NCBI RefSeq assembly: GCF_018141445.1
Contig: NZ_CP058649.1
Span: 4,173,001-4,237,000, forward strand
Length of the DNA: 64,000 nt
Reading direction: 5' to 3'
Source: Vallitalea pronyensis
GTDB taxonomy: Bacteria; Bacillota; Clostridia; Lachnospirales; Vallitaleaceae
The position numbers were made by a program, and so were the translations under genes. Every line of letters starts with the position of its first letter. Position 1 is the first letter of the stretch. Below, one piece after another: positions 29,175-39,105 of the stretch. The notes below the pieces were generated by a model that worked only from the letters and a program-made list of their open reading frames with translations, was not told the origin of the DNA and did not search any database.

Positions 29175-29260
29175 CTTGGATATCCAAGCATCTTCATAAA
29201 AAAATAATTGGGCGTCCAAATAATATACATCATTATACTTGGACATCCAATAAAAGTCAA
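29175..29260 (-). promoter_or_regulatory. marR-ABC operon promoter with three operators
   Basis: On the minus strand TTGACT (29260-29255), a 17-base spacer and TATAAT (29237-29232) form a near-ideal promoter. Three TTGG-N4-CCAA palindromes lie at 29176-29187, 29208-29219 and 29239-29250. Their centres are 31-32 bp apart, about three helical turns. The first-bound one sits between -35 and -10, the others downstream. This is a strong MarR-type operator set. Confidence 0.85.
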
Positions 29261-29350
29261 GTCAACCCATTGACCTATGCGTTTACTTATTTCGTATATT
29301 AGCTAAGATAAACTTTATGCAATCATATATGTATAAGAGTACATGATTAT

Positions 29351-31780
29351 TTATCTTGTTAGTTCATATGCTAACTTAACAGCTGTATTGGCATCTTCGC
29401 TATACCCATCAGCACCAATCTCCAGAGCATAATCATTGGTAATAACAGCCCCTCCAATCATAATCTTTGCCCGAAGCCCTTCTTCTTTCACTAATCGGAT
29501 GACATGTTCCATCTCTAACATGGTTGTTGTCATAAGAGCTGATAATGCGATAATATCTGCATCCACTTCTTTTGCCTTAGCAACAATAACTTCCCGTGAC
29601 ACATCCTTACCAAGATCATAGATGTCAAAACCATAATTCTTTAACATGAGGGATACAAGATTTTTACCAATATCATGAATATCCCCTTTTACGGTTGCAA
29701 TGACAACTTTTTTCTTCTCACCTTGTTGATGTCCTTTCCCATCTTCTAAAAGAGGGTCTAGATAATCCATGGCTATCTTCATGGCTTCTGCACTCATAAT
29801 CAATTGAGGTAGAAAATACGTCTTATCTTCAAATAGTTCACCAACCCGTGTAATAGCTGGTATAAGGTATCCCTCTATGATTGTTTTAGGCAGATGATTT
29901 TCTTTCACTGCCTTTTTAACGTTATCTAAGATACTATCCTTTTCCCCTTGCACCACCATTTGACGAATGGTATCTAAGCGTTCCTTTTCTGTATGAAGCT
30001 CTTGTTCAGCCTTTATGGCTTCAGGTGCATGGTCTTTTTTTTTACCCTCATTAAAAGATTGGATATAGTGCAAGCTGTCTTTATCCCGTGTGGCTAACAC
30101 ATCACAGGCTAATTTTAAGTGCATAAGGAGTTCATCCGATGGATTGGCAATGGCCATGGTTAGTCCTTTAGCGATAGCCATAGCTAAAAATGCTGTATTC
30201 ACCAATTGTCGCTTAGGCAGTCCAAAAGAAATATTTGACAGACCCATGATGGTCCCTGCGCCAAATTCTCGTGTGCACCATTCAATGGTTTCTAATGTCT
30301 CAACAGCGGCATTGTAATTAGATGCAACCGTCGTCACAAGTCCATCCACAATGATATCTTCTTTCTCATACCCAAGGGACTTGGCATGGTTATATACAGC
30401 CTCTATAATATGATGTTTTTCTTCTATACTTTTGGGTAACCCCTTATCACTCAGTGGCAAGAGGATAAACATGGCACCATACTTCTTAGCAATAGGTAGT
30501 AATCGCTCAATCTTATGTTTTTCTAGTGAAATGGAATTGACCAAAGCTCGTCCTGGGTATATTCTTAGAGCCACTTCAATGGCATCGATATTAGAAGAAT
30601 CAATACATAATGGTACTTTAACAAAGGTGGATAATTGTTCAACAGCAAGTTTCATAACTTCCACTTCATCAATACCACTTGTGCCCACATTTACATCTAA
30701 GATTGCCGCACCTTTTTCCAGCTGTTCTTTAGCAAGCGTTACCACGTAATCCATGTTCTTATCACGTAATGCTTCTTGCAATCTTTTTTTGCCTGTAGGA
30801 TTAATGCGCTCACCAACAATAATGGTAGGTTCATCTTGACCAATCGTAACCATCATTCTCTCAGATGTAATACGGCTTCCTTGCTTCGTTTGCCATGGCA
30901 ATGGCTTACATGCTTTCACCTTATCCGATATTTTCTTAATGAAGTCAGGTGTTGAACCACAACAACCACCTATGATGTTAGCTCCTGCTTCCACTAACTC
31001 TAGTACGTATTTCGCAAATGTTTCTGCATCCATATCAAACGTTGTCTTACCATTCTCATAACGTGGCAGTCCTGCATTGGGTTTAACAAGTAATGGCACT
31101 TTTGCATAAGGTTTCATGGCTTTAACAATGGCAATCATGTCATCAGGTCCTGTGGAACAATTACACCCAACTGCATCTGCACCTAAATTTTGAAGGGTAA
31201 TCACTGCTGTTTTTGGGTCCGTACCATTTAATGTATAACCATTCTTTTCATACGTCATGCTGACCATCACAGGTAAATCACATGTTTCTTTCACAGCTAT
31301 AAGAGCAGCTCTAGCTTCATTAATATCCATCATGGTTTCAATAACAAATAAGTCCACACCTGCTTCTACTAAGGCTTTTACTTGCTTCTTGTATGCTATG
31401 ACGATATCTTCAAAATGACGTAGGCCTAGAGGAAACATCTGAGCACCTGTAGGTGATAAGTCACCAATGACCCATCCGTTATCACCAACAGCTTCTTTTG
31501 ATAACTGGACCAATGCTTTGTTCATGGATTCTATCTGATCTTCAAGACCAAATTCAGCTAATTTAATAGCGTTACAACCAAAAGTACAAGCGTATACACC
31601 ATGAGAACCTGCTTCGATATAACGCTTTTGCAGGTTTTTAATGACATCTGGATTCTCAAGTACCCATTGTTCTGGACACACCCCTAGAGGCATCCCTTGT
31701 TTTTGCAACTCTATCCCTGTGGCACCATCTAATATGAAAAGCCCCTTCTCCAATAATTCTCTAAATGCCTGTTTCGTCAT
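29351..31780 (-). CDS. metH: B12-dependent methionine synthase, short form without reactivation domain
   Basis: The 809-residue protein contains a homocysteine domain (FILDGATGIELQ; zinc cysteines in GCNCSTG and GGCCGSTPD), a pterin-binding domain (IIVGERINPTGKKRL, ILDVNVGTSG), a B12 cap and a B12 domain with D700-x-H702-x-x-G (DIHDIGKN). It moves the methyl group of methyl-THF to homocysteine. The C-terminal SAM-dependent reactivation domain of the long form (about 1,200 residues) is absent, so a separate activator is needed. It follows the bifunctional gene by 20 bp, giving a two-gene operon. Confidence 0.95.
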   Translation of the reverse strand: MTKQAFRELLEKGLFILDGATGIELQKQGMPLGVCPEQWVLENPDVIKNLQKRYIEAGSHGVYACTFGCNAIKLAEFGLEDQIESMNKALVQLSKEAVGDNGWVIGDLSPTGAQMFPLGLRHFEDIVIAYKKQVKALVEAGVDLFVIETMMDINEARAALIAVKETCDLPVMVSMTYEKNGYTLNGTDPKTAVITLQNLGADAVGCNCSTGPDDMIAIVKAMKPYAKVPLLVKPNAGLPRYENGKTTFDMDAETFAKYVLELVEAGANIIGGCCGSTPDFIKKISDKVKACKPLPWQTKQGSRITSERMMVTIGQDEPTIIVGERINPTGKKRLQEALRDKNMDYVVTLAKEQLEKGAAILDVNVGTSGIDEVEVMKLAVEQLSTFVKVPLCIDSSNIDAIEVALRIYPGRALVNSISLEKHKIERLLPIAKKYGAMFILLPLSDKGLPKSIEEKHHIIEAVYNHAKSLGYEKEDIIVDGLVTTVASNYNAAVETLETIEWCTREFGAGTIMGLSNISFGLPKRQLVNTAFLAMAIAKGLTMAIANPSDELLMHLKLACDVLATRDKDSLHYIQSFNEGKKKDHAPEAIKAEQELHTEKERLDTIRQMVVQGEKDSILDNVKKAVKENHLPKTIIEGYLIPAITRVGELFEDKTYFLPQLIMSAEAMKIAMDYLDPLLEDGKGHQQGEKKKVVIATVKGDIHDIGKNLVSLMLKNYGFDIYDLGKDVSREVIVAKAKEVDADIIALSALMTTTMLEMEHVIRLVKEEGLRAKIMIGGAVITNDYALEIGADGYSEDANTAVKLAYELTR

Positions 31781-31800
31781 ATTCCACCATCCCTTTCCTT

Positions 31801-33576
31801 CTATTTCACACCTTCAATAATCCTACTCACCATCTCAAAACGATTAAAAGGTGTCATCATATATAAACCATCTGCAACTGCTTTAATCTTTCGAGCCATA
31901 GCCATAGCTATTTCTATGCCGACATCTTGTGCTTCTTCTCGACTCATGTCTTTTGTAAACTTGCTGCATATACACTCCGGTATCTCAATGCCTGCTATTT
32001 CGTTATTAAGAAACCTTGCATTTTTATAACTGACTAATGGTAAGATACCACCTAATATTTTAATGTCCACTTGTTCCTTTATTATACGAAGGTTATCAAG
32101 AGCTTTTTCATCATAGATGGGCTGTGTTAACAGATATCTGGCTCCTGAGGCTTGTTTTTTCTTAATGCGAGGTATAATCCGCTGCACATCCTTTACATTA
32201 AGATTCAATGCGCCACCATAGACAAAAGGATCTTCTGCTCCTAGGGCTTCGTTGAGCTCATTAACCAATGCCATTAATTTAATGGAATGCAGGTTAAACA
32301 CACTGGTTGTTTCACTTCGTTCTTCACTTGGAATAGGGTCTCCTGTCACCAGCAACACGTTACGAATATTTTCAATATGTGCGCCTAAGAGCGTTGATTT
32401 TAACCCGATGACATTTTTATCCCGACAGCATATATGGGGCATCACATCAATGCCTGTCTCACGGTGAATACGACTTGCAATGATGACAGAATCCGCTCGC
32501 GGCCGTGATAGTGGAGAATCCGCAATGGTAATGATGTCAATATCTTCTGCTTTTAACTGGTGAGCACCCTCCATAATACGGTTAACCTGACTGTTAAAAG
32601 GGGGGTCTAACTCCACAGCAACAACAAATTCGCCTTTACTAAGTTTATTGAAAAATGCATTGTTCTTTTTGGTTTTTTTCTTAATCTCAACGATATGTTT
32701 ATGTTTTTTAATGGAAACAGGCCTGTAATCTTCATGAAGTTGATTAATGAATGACACGATATGTTTGGGTGTGGTTCCACAGCAACCACCCAGAATTTTT
32801 ATACCCAGTTGGCGAATATCCATCATGGATTCGGCAAAATACTTGGCGTTATCTCGGTATACCGTTCGTTCAAAAATTTTATCTGGATAGCCTGCATTGG
32901 GTATGGCAATGATGTTTTCATCTTCTAAGGCCAATGACTTGATAACTTTATAGAGATGGCCAACCCCTATACCGCAGTTAAAGCCGTAAGCTACCAGTCC
33001 TGGTACTTGCCTTGCATCCTTGATTAACCGTCTGGCACTAATACCTTCCTTGGAATAACCAAATGCATTGACACTAAATTGTGCCATAATCTCTGCTTCT
33101 TTATTTTTACCCATAATGTAGTCAGCAAGTATTTTTATATATTTAATGCTAGAGAACGTTTCGAACATGAATAACTCATTTCCAAGCTCCAATAGGGTAT
33201 CAATAATCATCTTATATTCCACCACTAATGCATCCATGTCACGCTCTTTTTCTGGAATAGGCCCAATGGAAGCACCAACAAAAATGCCATGACCTGTTGC
33301 GCATTGTTCAGCTATTCTATAACCTTCTCGAAGGACAGCCCTGACCATGGCTTCATCACAGTTCAAACTTACCGTATTGGCAGAAAATGTATTGGTTCGA
33401 ATAAGTTTTGCTCCTGCTGCTATATATTCCTGATGAATCTCTTCTATTATATGTGGATTATGTAGGTTGGCTTTTTCAGCTAGGGTGGTATCCTCTGCTG
33501 TTTTCATGGCATAATATGTACCCATCGCTCCATCCACAACCAATATGTTATGTTTCAAATATTCTTTTATATGCAT
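31801..33576 (-). CDS. Bifunctional homocysteine S-methyltransferase / methylene-THF reductase
   Basis: Residues 1-290 are a homocysteine methyltransferase domain (ILVVDGAMGTYY; zinc cysteines in YGFNCGIG and GGCCGTTPKHI). Residues about 305-591 are MetF-like: KGEFVVAVELDPPF, DIITIADSPLSRPRADS, and LLTQPIYDEKA. This fusion is known in Firmicutes and supplies methyl-THF for methionine synthesis. It is co-transcribed with metH from a promoter at 33629-33657. No SAM riboswitch or T-box is visible in the short leader. Confidence 0.92.
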   Translation of the reverse strand: MHIKEYLKHNILVVDGAMGTYYAMKTAEDTTLAEKANLHNPHIIEEIHQEYIAAGAKLIRTNTFSANTVSLNCDEAMVRAVLREGYRIAEQCATGHGIFVGASIGPIPEKERDMDALVVEYKMIIDTLLELGNELFMFETFSSIKYIKILADYIMGKNKEAEIMAQFSVNAFGYSKEGISARRLIKDARQVPGLVAYGFNCGIGVGHLYKVIKSLALEDENIIAIPNAGYPDKIFERTVYRDNAKYFAESMMDIRQLGIKILGGCCGTTPKHIVSFINQLHEDYRPVSIKKHKHIVEIKKKTKKNNAFFNKLSKGEFVVAVELDPPFNSQVNRIMEGAHQLKAEDIDIITIADSPLSRPRADSVIIASRIHRETGIDVMPHICCRDKNVIGLKSTLLGAHIENIRNVLLVTGDPIPSEERSETTSVFNLHSIKLMALVNELNEALGAEDPFVYGGALNLNVKDVQRIIPRIKKKQASGARYLLTQPIYDEKALDNLRIIKEQVDIKILGGILPLVSYKNARFLNNEIAGIEIPECICSKFTKDMSREEAQDVGIEIAMAMARKIKAVADGLYMMTPFNRFEMVSRIIEGVK

Positions 33577-33628
33577 TGAATCACCCTTAAAATTCTCTCT
33601 ATCTTATATCGCTTCATTTTTTATACTT

Positions 33629-33657
33629 ATTATAATGAATAACACCTATTTATACAA
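33629..33657 (-). promoter_or_regulatory. Promoter of the methionine methyl-transfer operon
   Basis: TTGTAT (33657-33652), a 17-base spacer and TATAAT (33634-33629) lie about 50 bp before the start at 33576. The short leader leaves no room for a SAM riboswitch. The rest of 33577-33954 holds a terminator and otherwise featureless AT-rich DNA. Confidence 0.75.
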
Positions 33658-33872
33658 GTCTTTATTTTATCTTGTACATTAACCCACCAAATTGAAGCGA
33701 TCCTATAGAAGTGAATGCCCATATCTAAATCCAGTATATTTCTATGTAGATAACGTCTATAAATGATATGATTCAACAGTTCAGACTAAAGAGATTACGC
33801 CTTGTTTCACAAAGGGTATTTGTCCGTTAGGAAAGTTTTATTAGTACAAATGAGAGCTTTCTTAATTCAGAT

Positions 33873-33916
33873 AAAAAATTAGGCTCATAGACAAAGTTAC
33901 CCGTCCATGAGCCTAA
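33873..33916 (-). terminator. Intrinsic terminator of the GH116 gene
   Basis: A perfect 10-bp stem, TTAGGCTCAT (33879-33888) with ATGAGCCTAA (33907-33916), is followed on the minus strand by TTTTTT. It starts 39 bp after the GH116 stop. Confidence 0.9.
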
Positions 33917-33954
33917 TAAACATATCTTTCACCTAAGAAGCTATATTTTATTAC

Positions 33955-36459
33955 TTAAAATGTGCCTCTAAAAACCTCATCTTTTTTTAACACCATATTT
34001 TCACCTACCAATTGCTTACCAATATATAACGCTTTCACGTGAAGGCAACCTGATACAATACGTAAAGCAAAATTATTGTCTTGTGTTATTTCAAGGGTTC
34101 CACAGGCTTGAGGTGTCATAAAAGGCAGTTTAGCAGCCTCCGTTACTCTTGGATTAAAGGACAACTTTCCTTCAATAGCTGTATACTGCTGCCCGGACAA
34201 TGCCAGTGGAATAGCCCATAGAATTAATTGTCTGGCATAATGTGAATTACAATAGGGTTCACCATTCCAAGCGGTCGTAAGGTCTCGTATATCCCATTGG
34301 TCTTGTAATCCATTCTGCCATTTTGTGTATATCTTTTCTGCTTCTTTTAAGCTCTCGTCAAGGTCTCCTCCTCTATAGATGTTAAGAGCACACCAATCCA
34401 AAGAACCAGCTTCCCAAACAAGCTCATCTCTGGGTATCTCTTGATCTGGCGAATATAACATTCCATTGAGCGCATCCCTCTCGCGTCCCTCCTCATGCAT
34501 CACCTTCAAACCATATGGACTGTTATTTATGGCTTGTTCACTGGCAAGATGTTGGGTTAATTTATCAGCGTCAACCGTAAGACCTAATCCAAGGATTTCG
34601 GCCCATAACTGACCATAGAGTGTATCGCTTAATAGGGTATCAGGATGCTGTTTATCCTTAATATTCTTCCATGCCAAATAATAAGAACCATTCCACAACG
34701 TATCATTTATTACTTGTTGTCCATGAATAAATGCTTGGCGGCACACGGAGGCAAATGCAGAATCATCCATGAGTTTTGCCATCTTTTCTCCAGCCAATAA
34801 AGAAGCCAGATGTAAAAATGCATTGTAACTGACCATATCCTTTTCTTCAAAAGTCCACCAATCATAGGTATTATTAAGATGATGTGGCAATCCATATGCT
34901 TTAGCACGATTTATCTGCCATTGTACTGCTTTTTTTGCTGCTGGCCACATGGCATGAAAATAATCACGGTCACCTGTCCAGAGATAGTCTTGATAGACTT
35001 GTAAAATGAATGTTGTACAACCATCGCCCATCATCCTCCCGATAGGTTGATCTAACCTATCTGTACCGCGTCCAAGATTCTCCTGAATATAGCCATCTTC
35101 TTGCTGACAAGCTGCAAACCCTAATAATTGACTTCTTCTCAATCCATTAAAAAACCATGCATAGGGCATTACCCGATAAAACTGAATATGGATAGGGTCA
35201 ACACCCGGACAAGAAAAAGATTCCCATTGTCGCCATCGGCCATCGCCAAACCACATACCTGTCTTAGCAATGGTGGCTAGGCTGTTAACCATAGCTTCCT
35301 GCAACCATACCGGTAAAGTGTTGTCATAACAAATCCTATGCCATACCTCAATGGCTTCCAACGTTTCTGGAAGACGTTTGAGTACCTTTTCGCCAACATC
35401 CCTAGCATCTTTATATAAATCAGCATAATAATTCCCAAGATTTTCTCCTGCATGAAATCGATGTGGAAAGTACCAAGCTAGAACAACATTAACTTGTTTT
35501 GTCTCATGGGGTTTTAACACAGCTTTAGCCGATAAGCATCCGTAGTTTTTCATCCTTGGCTTATAATACATGCGACCTACAGCACCATCAATGGGATTTT
35601 CTTTTTGAGGTTTGCGCATATAGTCGGGGAACTCGCCATAAGCCCCATAGTGTCTTTGGATACCATATAGGCTCTCCGCCTGGACGCCTGTTATGGATAA
35701 ACCTTCACCCTCCACAATTAATGCCATGTCACCACTGTCTTGTTTTGTTCCTTCTTTATAAAGCTTCAACATGTTTTCATCAATACAATACGTGCCTTCT
35801 ATGACATTTGGAAGCACGAACATCAACGACATCTCAAGGTCTTCCTCGACTTTATTTTCTAGAATAAAGCTAAAGGTAACAGCTGGAGTTGCTGATGCTT
35901 GTTCGTTATAAAGATTACATTCACTATAAGCATATAGGGATATTGTCATGGGTAAAGCATCGTCGGTGCATACTAGCCGTGCTATAGGGTATGCACCTGA
36001 ATACGTAATCTGATCTATAGCAGGGGCAAACGCCGGTGGATGGGTACGTAACGTTTTCAATAGAGGCTCTTTGCCTTCCCTCTTAATCCATACATAAAAC
36101 ATCGCTTCATCCACTATTTTTTTCAATCCGCTAGCAGGTCCATTATTAAAAATATTCCAATCCCTCAGACTTCCATCTGCCCTTAACTCAACTGTGCCTG
36201 CTCCAAAACCCCCAAGTGGAACAGATGACCGCATACCTAATGGTGGCGTTACTTCTTCCCCATTTTCAATCAAATATAGATAGTTATAATAGGCTCCCCC
36301 ATATCGAGTAGCCCATTGGTCCACATCTTCCATATAATGACATGGCCGACTTCTATACTCAAAATGCATATCTTTTCTAACAATGTCGCTTTGCTTAAAA
36401 TCTATCCCTTGTAGTTTGGATATCATATTTTTCATATTATTTGTATTGGATATGTTCAA
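33955..36459 (-). CDS. GH116-family beta-glycosidase (GBA2-like)
   Basis: The 834-residue protein has an N-terminal beta domain (PLGMRSSVPLGGFGAGTVEL) and a C-terminal (alpha/alpha)6 barrel typical of GH116. The likely nucleophile is E413 in WESFSCPGVDPIHIQFYR and the likely acid/base is D533 in LNNTYDWWTF. Known members are beta-glucosidases, beta-xylosidases or glucosylceramidases. No signal peptide is seen, so it probably acts in the cytoplasm on imported oligosaccharides or glycosides. The gene is alone, with a terminator after it and no transporter beside it. Confidence 0.88.
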   Translation of the reverse strand: MNISNTNNMKNMISKLQGIDFKQSDIVRKDMHFEYRSRPCHYMEDVDQWATRYGGAYYNYLYLIENGEEVTPPLGMRSSVPLGGFGAGTVELRADGSLRDWNIFNNGPASGLKKIVDEAMFYVWIKREGKEPLLKTLRTHPPAFAPAIDQITYSGAYPIARLVCTDDALPMTISLYAYSECNLYNEQASATPAVTFSFILENKVEEDLEMSLMFVLPNVIEGTYCIDENMLKLYKEGTKQDSGDMALIVEGEGLSITGVQAESLYGIQRHYGAYGEFPDYMRKPQKENPIDGAVGRMYYKPRMKNYGCLSAKAVLKPHETKQVNVVLAWYFPHRFHAGENLGNYYADLYKDARDVGEKVLKRLPETLEAIEVWHRICYDNTLPVWLQEAMVNSLATIAKTGMWFGDGRWRQWESFSCPGVDPIHIQFYRVMPYAWFFNGLRRSQLLGFAACQQEDGYIQENLGRGTDRLDQPIGRMMGDGCTTFILQVYQDYLWTGDRDYFHAMWPAAKKAVQWQINRAKAYGLPHHLNNTYDWWTFEEKDMVSYNAFLHLASLLAGEKMAKLMDDSAFASVCRQAFIHGQQVINDTLWNGSYYLAWKNIKDKQHPDTLLSDTLYGQLWAEILGLGLTVDADKLTQHLASEQAINNSPYGLKVMHEEGRERDALNGMLYSPDQEIPRDELVWEAGSLDWCALNIYRGGDLDESLKEAEKIYTKWQNGLQDQWDIRDLTTAWNGEPYCNSHYARQLILWAIPLALSGQQYTAIEGKLSFNPRVTEAAKLPFMTPQACGTLEITQDNNFALRIVSGCLHVKALYIGKQLVGENMVLKKDEVFRGTF

Positions 36460-36819
36460 GACTTATCCTATTCTCCTTTCATATGGTTTGATAGCAAATG
36501 GTTGTGTTTTGTTCAATATTAATTGTTGTTTGCATAGGTATTGTTCTATTCTATAGCATCCTTATAAAAAATGCTTATAATATCCTACACATAGAAAGTT
36601 ACACAAATATGATGCCATATTATAGTAAGGGGTGTTGCGTTTTATGTATTTGACTATGCTCTAAAGACTATTTTAGTATATAAAAAGTGATATAATTTTT
36701 TATATCACTTTTTATATAAACATATCTATTTTCTTGTATTTCCAACTATACATTTTCAATGGATAGTAAGAAGGCAAAGTCTTTGAATTTCTCAATATCC
36801 CAGTAAAAATGTGTTTTAT
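36460..36819. other. Non-coding stretch upstream of the GH116 gene
   Basis: No gene is visible. The GH116-proximal side has a possible minus-strand promoter (TTGAAC, 17 bases, TATCAA, about 36495-36525). The distal side holds the perfect palindrome described separately at 36677-36718. The remainder is AT-rich with no repeat or hairpin that I can support. Confidence 0.5.
36677..36718. repeat. Perfect 18-bp AT-rich inverted repeat
   Basis: Arms 36677-36694 (TATATAAAAAGTGATATA) and 36701-36718 pair perfectly with a 6-base loop. It lies about 100 bp beyond the 3' end of the gene ending at 36820. No clean T-run follows on either strand, so a terminator is possible but weak; a protein-binding palindrome is the alternative. 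Confidence 0.8.
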
Positions 36820-37323
36820 TTACTCCATGAGTTTTTTCTTAACGGGTTTTAAATCAACTTTTTTGGTGATCACAATTCCTTTTTTTGGATTGTTCCAATC
36901 AAAACTATTGATAAAAACGTCTATAGCTGTTTTAGCATCATCAATTCTGTATCTTTCGTGTATTGTTTCTTCATCATATATTTTGATAATGTAAACTGTT
37001 TCAAGTAAGTTATAGAGTTCTTTCAAAAATGCTATTATATCACTTTCAAATATACCTTTCTTTTTCTTATAAACTGCTTCTTTTAACTCTGAAAGGCTCT
37101 CTCCTTTTAAAGTAATTGCTATAAAATCATTGATGTTATTATCTATTTGAAAGAAATCATTATAATAACTCATGTATTCATATTCATAAAAGACCAATTT
37201 AGAGTTGTATTCAAATTTTCTGGGTTCATTCGGAAATCTTTCACCACCCCATTCATTAAATAATTCTACTAAGCTCAATTTACTTAAATCCTTTTTTCGT
37301 ATTATTATATCAAGAATATCCAT
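36820..37323 (-). CDS. Unknown 167-residue protein of the immunity-like cluster
   Basis: I do not recognise a family. The protein starts MDILDIIIRKKDLSKLSLVE after a good AGGGAGG site. It is rich in aromatic and acidic residues (KLVFYEYEYMSYYNDFFQID) and ends in a lysine-rich tail (VDLKPVKKKLME). No signal peptide or membrane segment is visible, so it is cytoplasmic. It follows two other orphan genes and a toxin fragment on the same strand, which suggests a collected immunity protein. That role is inferred from context only. Confidence 0.6.
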   Translation of the reverse strand: MDILDIIIRKKDLSKLSLVELFNEWGGERFPNEPRKFEYNSKLVFYEYEYMSYYNDFFQIDNNINDFIAITLKGESLSELKEAVYKKKKGIFESDIIAFLKELYNLLETVYIIKIYDEETIHERYRIDDAKTAIDVFINSFDWNNPKKGIVITKKVDLKPVKKKLME

Positions 37324-37383
37324 ATTTACCTCCCTTAGATAACCAAATGTCGCGACATGTTTACAAATAAGAGGTTTTTTTAC

Positions 37384-38121
37384 TTATAAATCTAACTGTA
37401 CATTCCATTGCTCAGTACTATTTTTGTTGACTAACTGAACCTCACTATTCGATAACCATGTTAATTTTCCTAGATGTTTAACATACGCATATTCATCTGG
37501 TAGTTCACTTATAACTAACTGTTTTTTCACTATATCTCCCTGTTTATCTCTAATGATGATATAAATTTTGATATCTTTTATCTCATGCTCTAAATATACT
37601 TCCGCTGTATACAATCTATTTTGGTTTTTGATTTTCTTTCTCCAAGTCCAATGATTATTATACTGTAACTTGATCATCTCAGCATATACTTCTTCAAACG
37701 GAGATGTATTCCATTCTTTATCTTTGGCTACTTTAGCTATCGTTTGCTTGATCACATTTAGGGTCAATCGTTTTTTCTCGTAATCATCTTGCAAAAAAAA
37801 TCCATTATAATCAACAATCTGTTCTATTTTACATATACCTAATACCGTACCACCTTTACCTGAAAGAGTATCAACACAATTAACAACTATTTTTTTAGTA
37901 TCTATATTTTTATATTTACCCAAAATCCTTAAAAACATAGATACAGTACAATTAGTTTCTAATAGAAAGCGACGTCTTATAGGAGTTTTCCAATTACGAT
38001 CATAGTCAATCCTTAAAGCATGTTCATACGTGCAATTATACGCACTCATGAACTTGTTGATTATATCTAATCTTGCACTTGCTGGATACGGGACATCTAA
38101 TTGCATATCTCTAAGATACAT
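37384..38121 (-). CDS. Unknown 245-residue protein of the immunity-like cluster
   Basis: No family is recognised. I start at ATG 38121 because AAGGAG lies 8 bases upstream; a GTG three codons earlier is the alternative. The sequence is basic and aromatic, with a strongly charged C-terminal beta-rich half (YTAEVYLEHEIKDIKIYIII). There is no signal peptide or transmembrane segment. The cysteines do not form a zinc pattern. Its size, lone transcription unit and neighbours fit a toxin-immunity island, but the biochemical role is unknown. Confidence 0.6.
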   Translation of the reverse strand: MYLRDMQLDVPYPASARLDIINKFMSAYNCTYEHALRIDYDRNWKTPIRRRFLLETNCTVSMFLRILGKYKNIDTKKIVVNCVDTLSGKGGTVLGICKIEQIVDYNGFFLQDDYEKKRLTLNVIKQTIAKVAKDKEWNTSPFEEVYAEMIKLQYNNHWTWRKKIKNQNRLYTAEVYLEHEIKDIKIYIIIRDKQGDIVKKQLVISELPDEYAYVKHLGKLTWLSNSEVQLVNKNSTEQWNVQLDL

Positions 38122-38374
38122 ATTACTCACTCCTTGATAACCTTAATTCTTTCTCTCTTTATGGCTTACAGAGAGCTATTACCTAATGGATAGCTTAGAG
38201 AGAACGAGCGTTATATGGCATCATTTATATGAGAACAATAATCTAACCGATTAAAACAGGAGCAAAAGGAAAATATCCCTCTGCTCCACACTTTACTTAT
38301 CAGATATTTCACATTTAGATGTGACTTAATATCACTCTAAGAAAATGTTATTACACTTTGCACTTGAACTGACA

Positions 38375-39076
38375 TTATTCTAAATGAAGTAATTTGTTAA
38401 TATCAGTAAGTCGTTTCCTATCATACTCTAATTTACTATCAATGGGTGCATCTTTAATGCGTAGTACGCACCCCTTTTCTAGATTATCCAGATATAGATC
38501 CATTTCTTGAAGTTTATGCATTGGTAATTTTTTCTTTAGCATATCATCAAAATAATTCATCCAATGAACTGAGGTTGGTAACCCATTATTCCAATGTTTA
38601 TAGTCATACTTCTTAACGGTTTCTTTATTAGAAATACAACCCCAATATGGCTTAAAACTCATGCAACACGCTTTAAACATCTCCTCAACTTTAACATTAA
38701 ATGCTTTAGTGAAATTGATACATTGTGGAAAATCAACTACTAAAGAATTGATAAAATCTTTATTTGATACACCAACCTTCATACTAATGGAAGCCGATTC
38801 CTTTGTAATCTTTGAAGTAAAAAAACTAATACCTCTACCTAAATCTTCAAAAATAATACCATTTTCTTGATTAACACCCTTTTCTAGTAATCTAATGAGA
38901 TGATCTCTGGTTCCATCAAATTCTTTAGCTAGTTTTTTACTCTTTGCTGGAATATATTTAGGTATAAATAGCTGATCAAATTTTGTTAATATATTTATTA
39001 AGCTGTAAGCCTTATCAATGGTATGTTTAAATTCTTCTTTTTTGGGATGAGCCCATAATATCATATAGTACAACAT
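38375..39076 (-). CDS. Immunity protein, Imm52-like
   Basis: The 233-residue cytoplasmic protein contains FEDLGRGISFFTSKI and NGLPTSVHWMNYFDDML, which resemble the conserved patches of the Imm52 immunity family as I remember them. The start has a GGAG site five bases upstream. Directly upstream lies a broken fragment resembling the end of a restriction-endonuclease-fold toxin, the usual partner of Imm52. I infer that this gene neutralised that toxin or those of kin. The family call is moderate and needs a profile search. Confidence 0.5.
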   Translation of the reverse strand: MLYYMILWAHPKKEEFKHTIDKAYSLINILTKFDQLFIPKYIPAKSKKLAKEFDGTRDHLIRLLEKGVNQENGIIFEDLGRGISFFTSKITKESASISMKVGVSNKDFINSLVVDFPQCINFTKAFNVKVEEMFKACCMSFKPYWGCISNKETVKKYDYKHWNNGLPTSVHWMNYFDDMLKKKLPMHKLQEMDLYLDNLEKGCVLRIKDAPIDSKLEYDRKRLTDINKLLHLE

Positions 39077-39105
39077 ATATTCTCCTTTCCATTATTAAAA
39101 TACAT

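Noticed and set aside
33577..33954. SAM riboswitch or T-box upstream of the methionine genes
   Set aside because: The promoter leaves a leader of only about 50 bases and no S-box or T-box core is visible.
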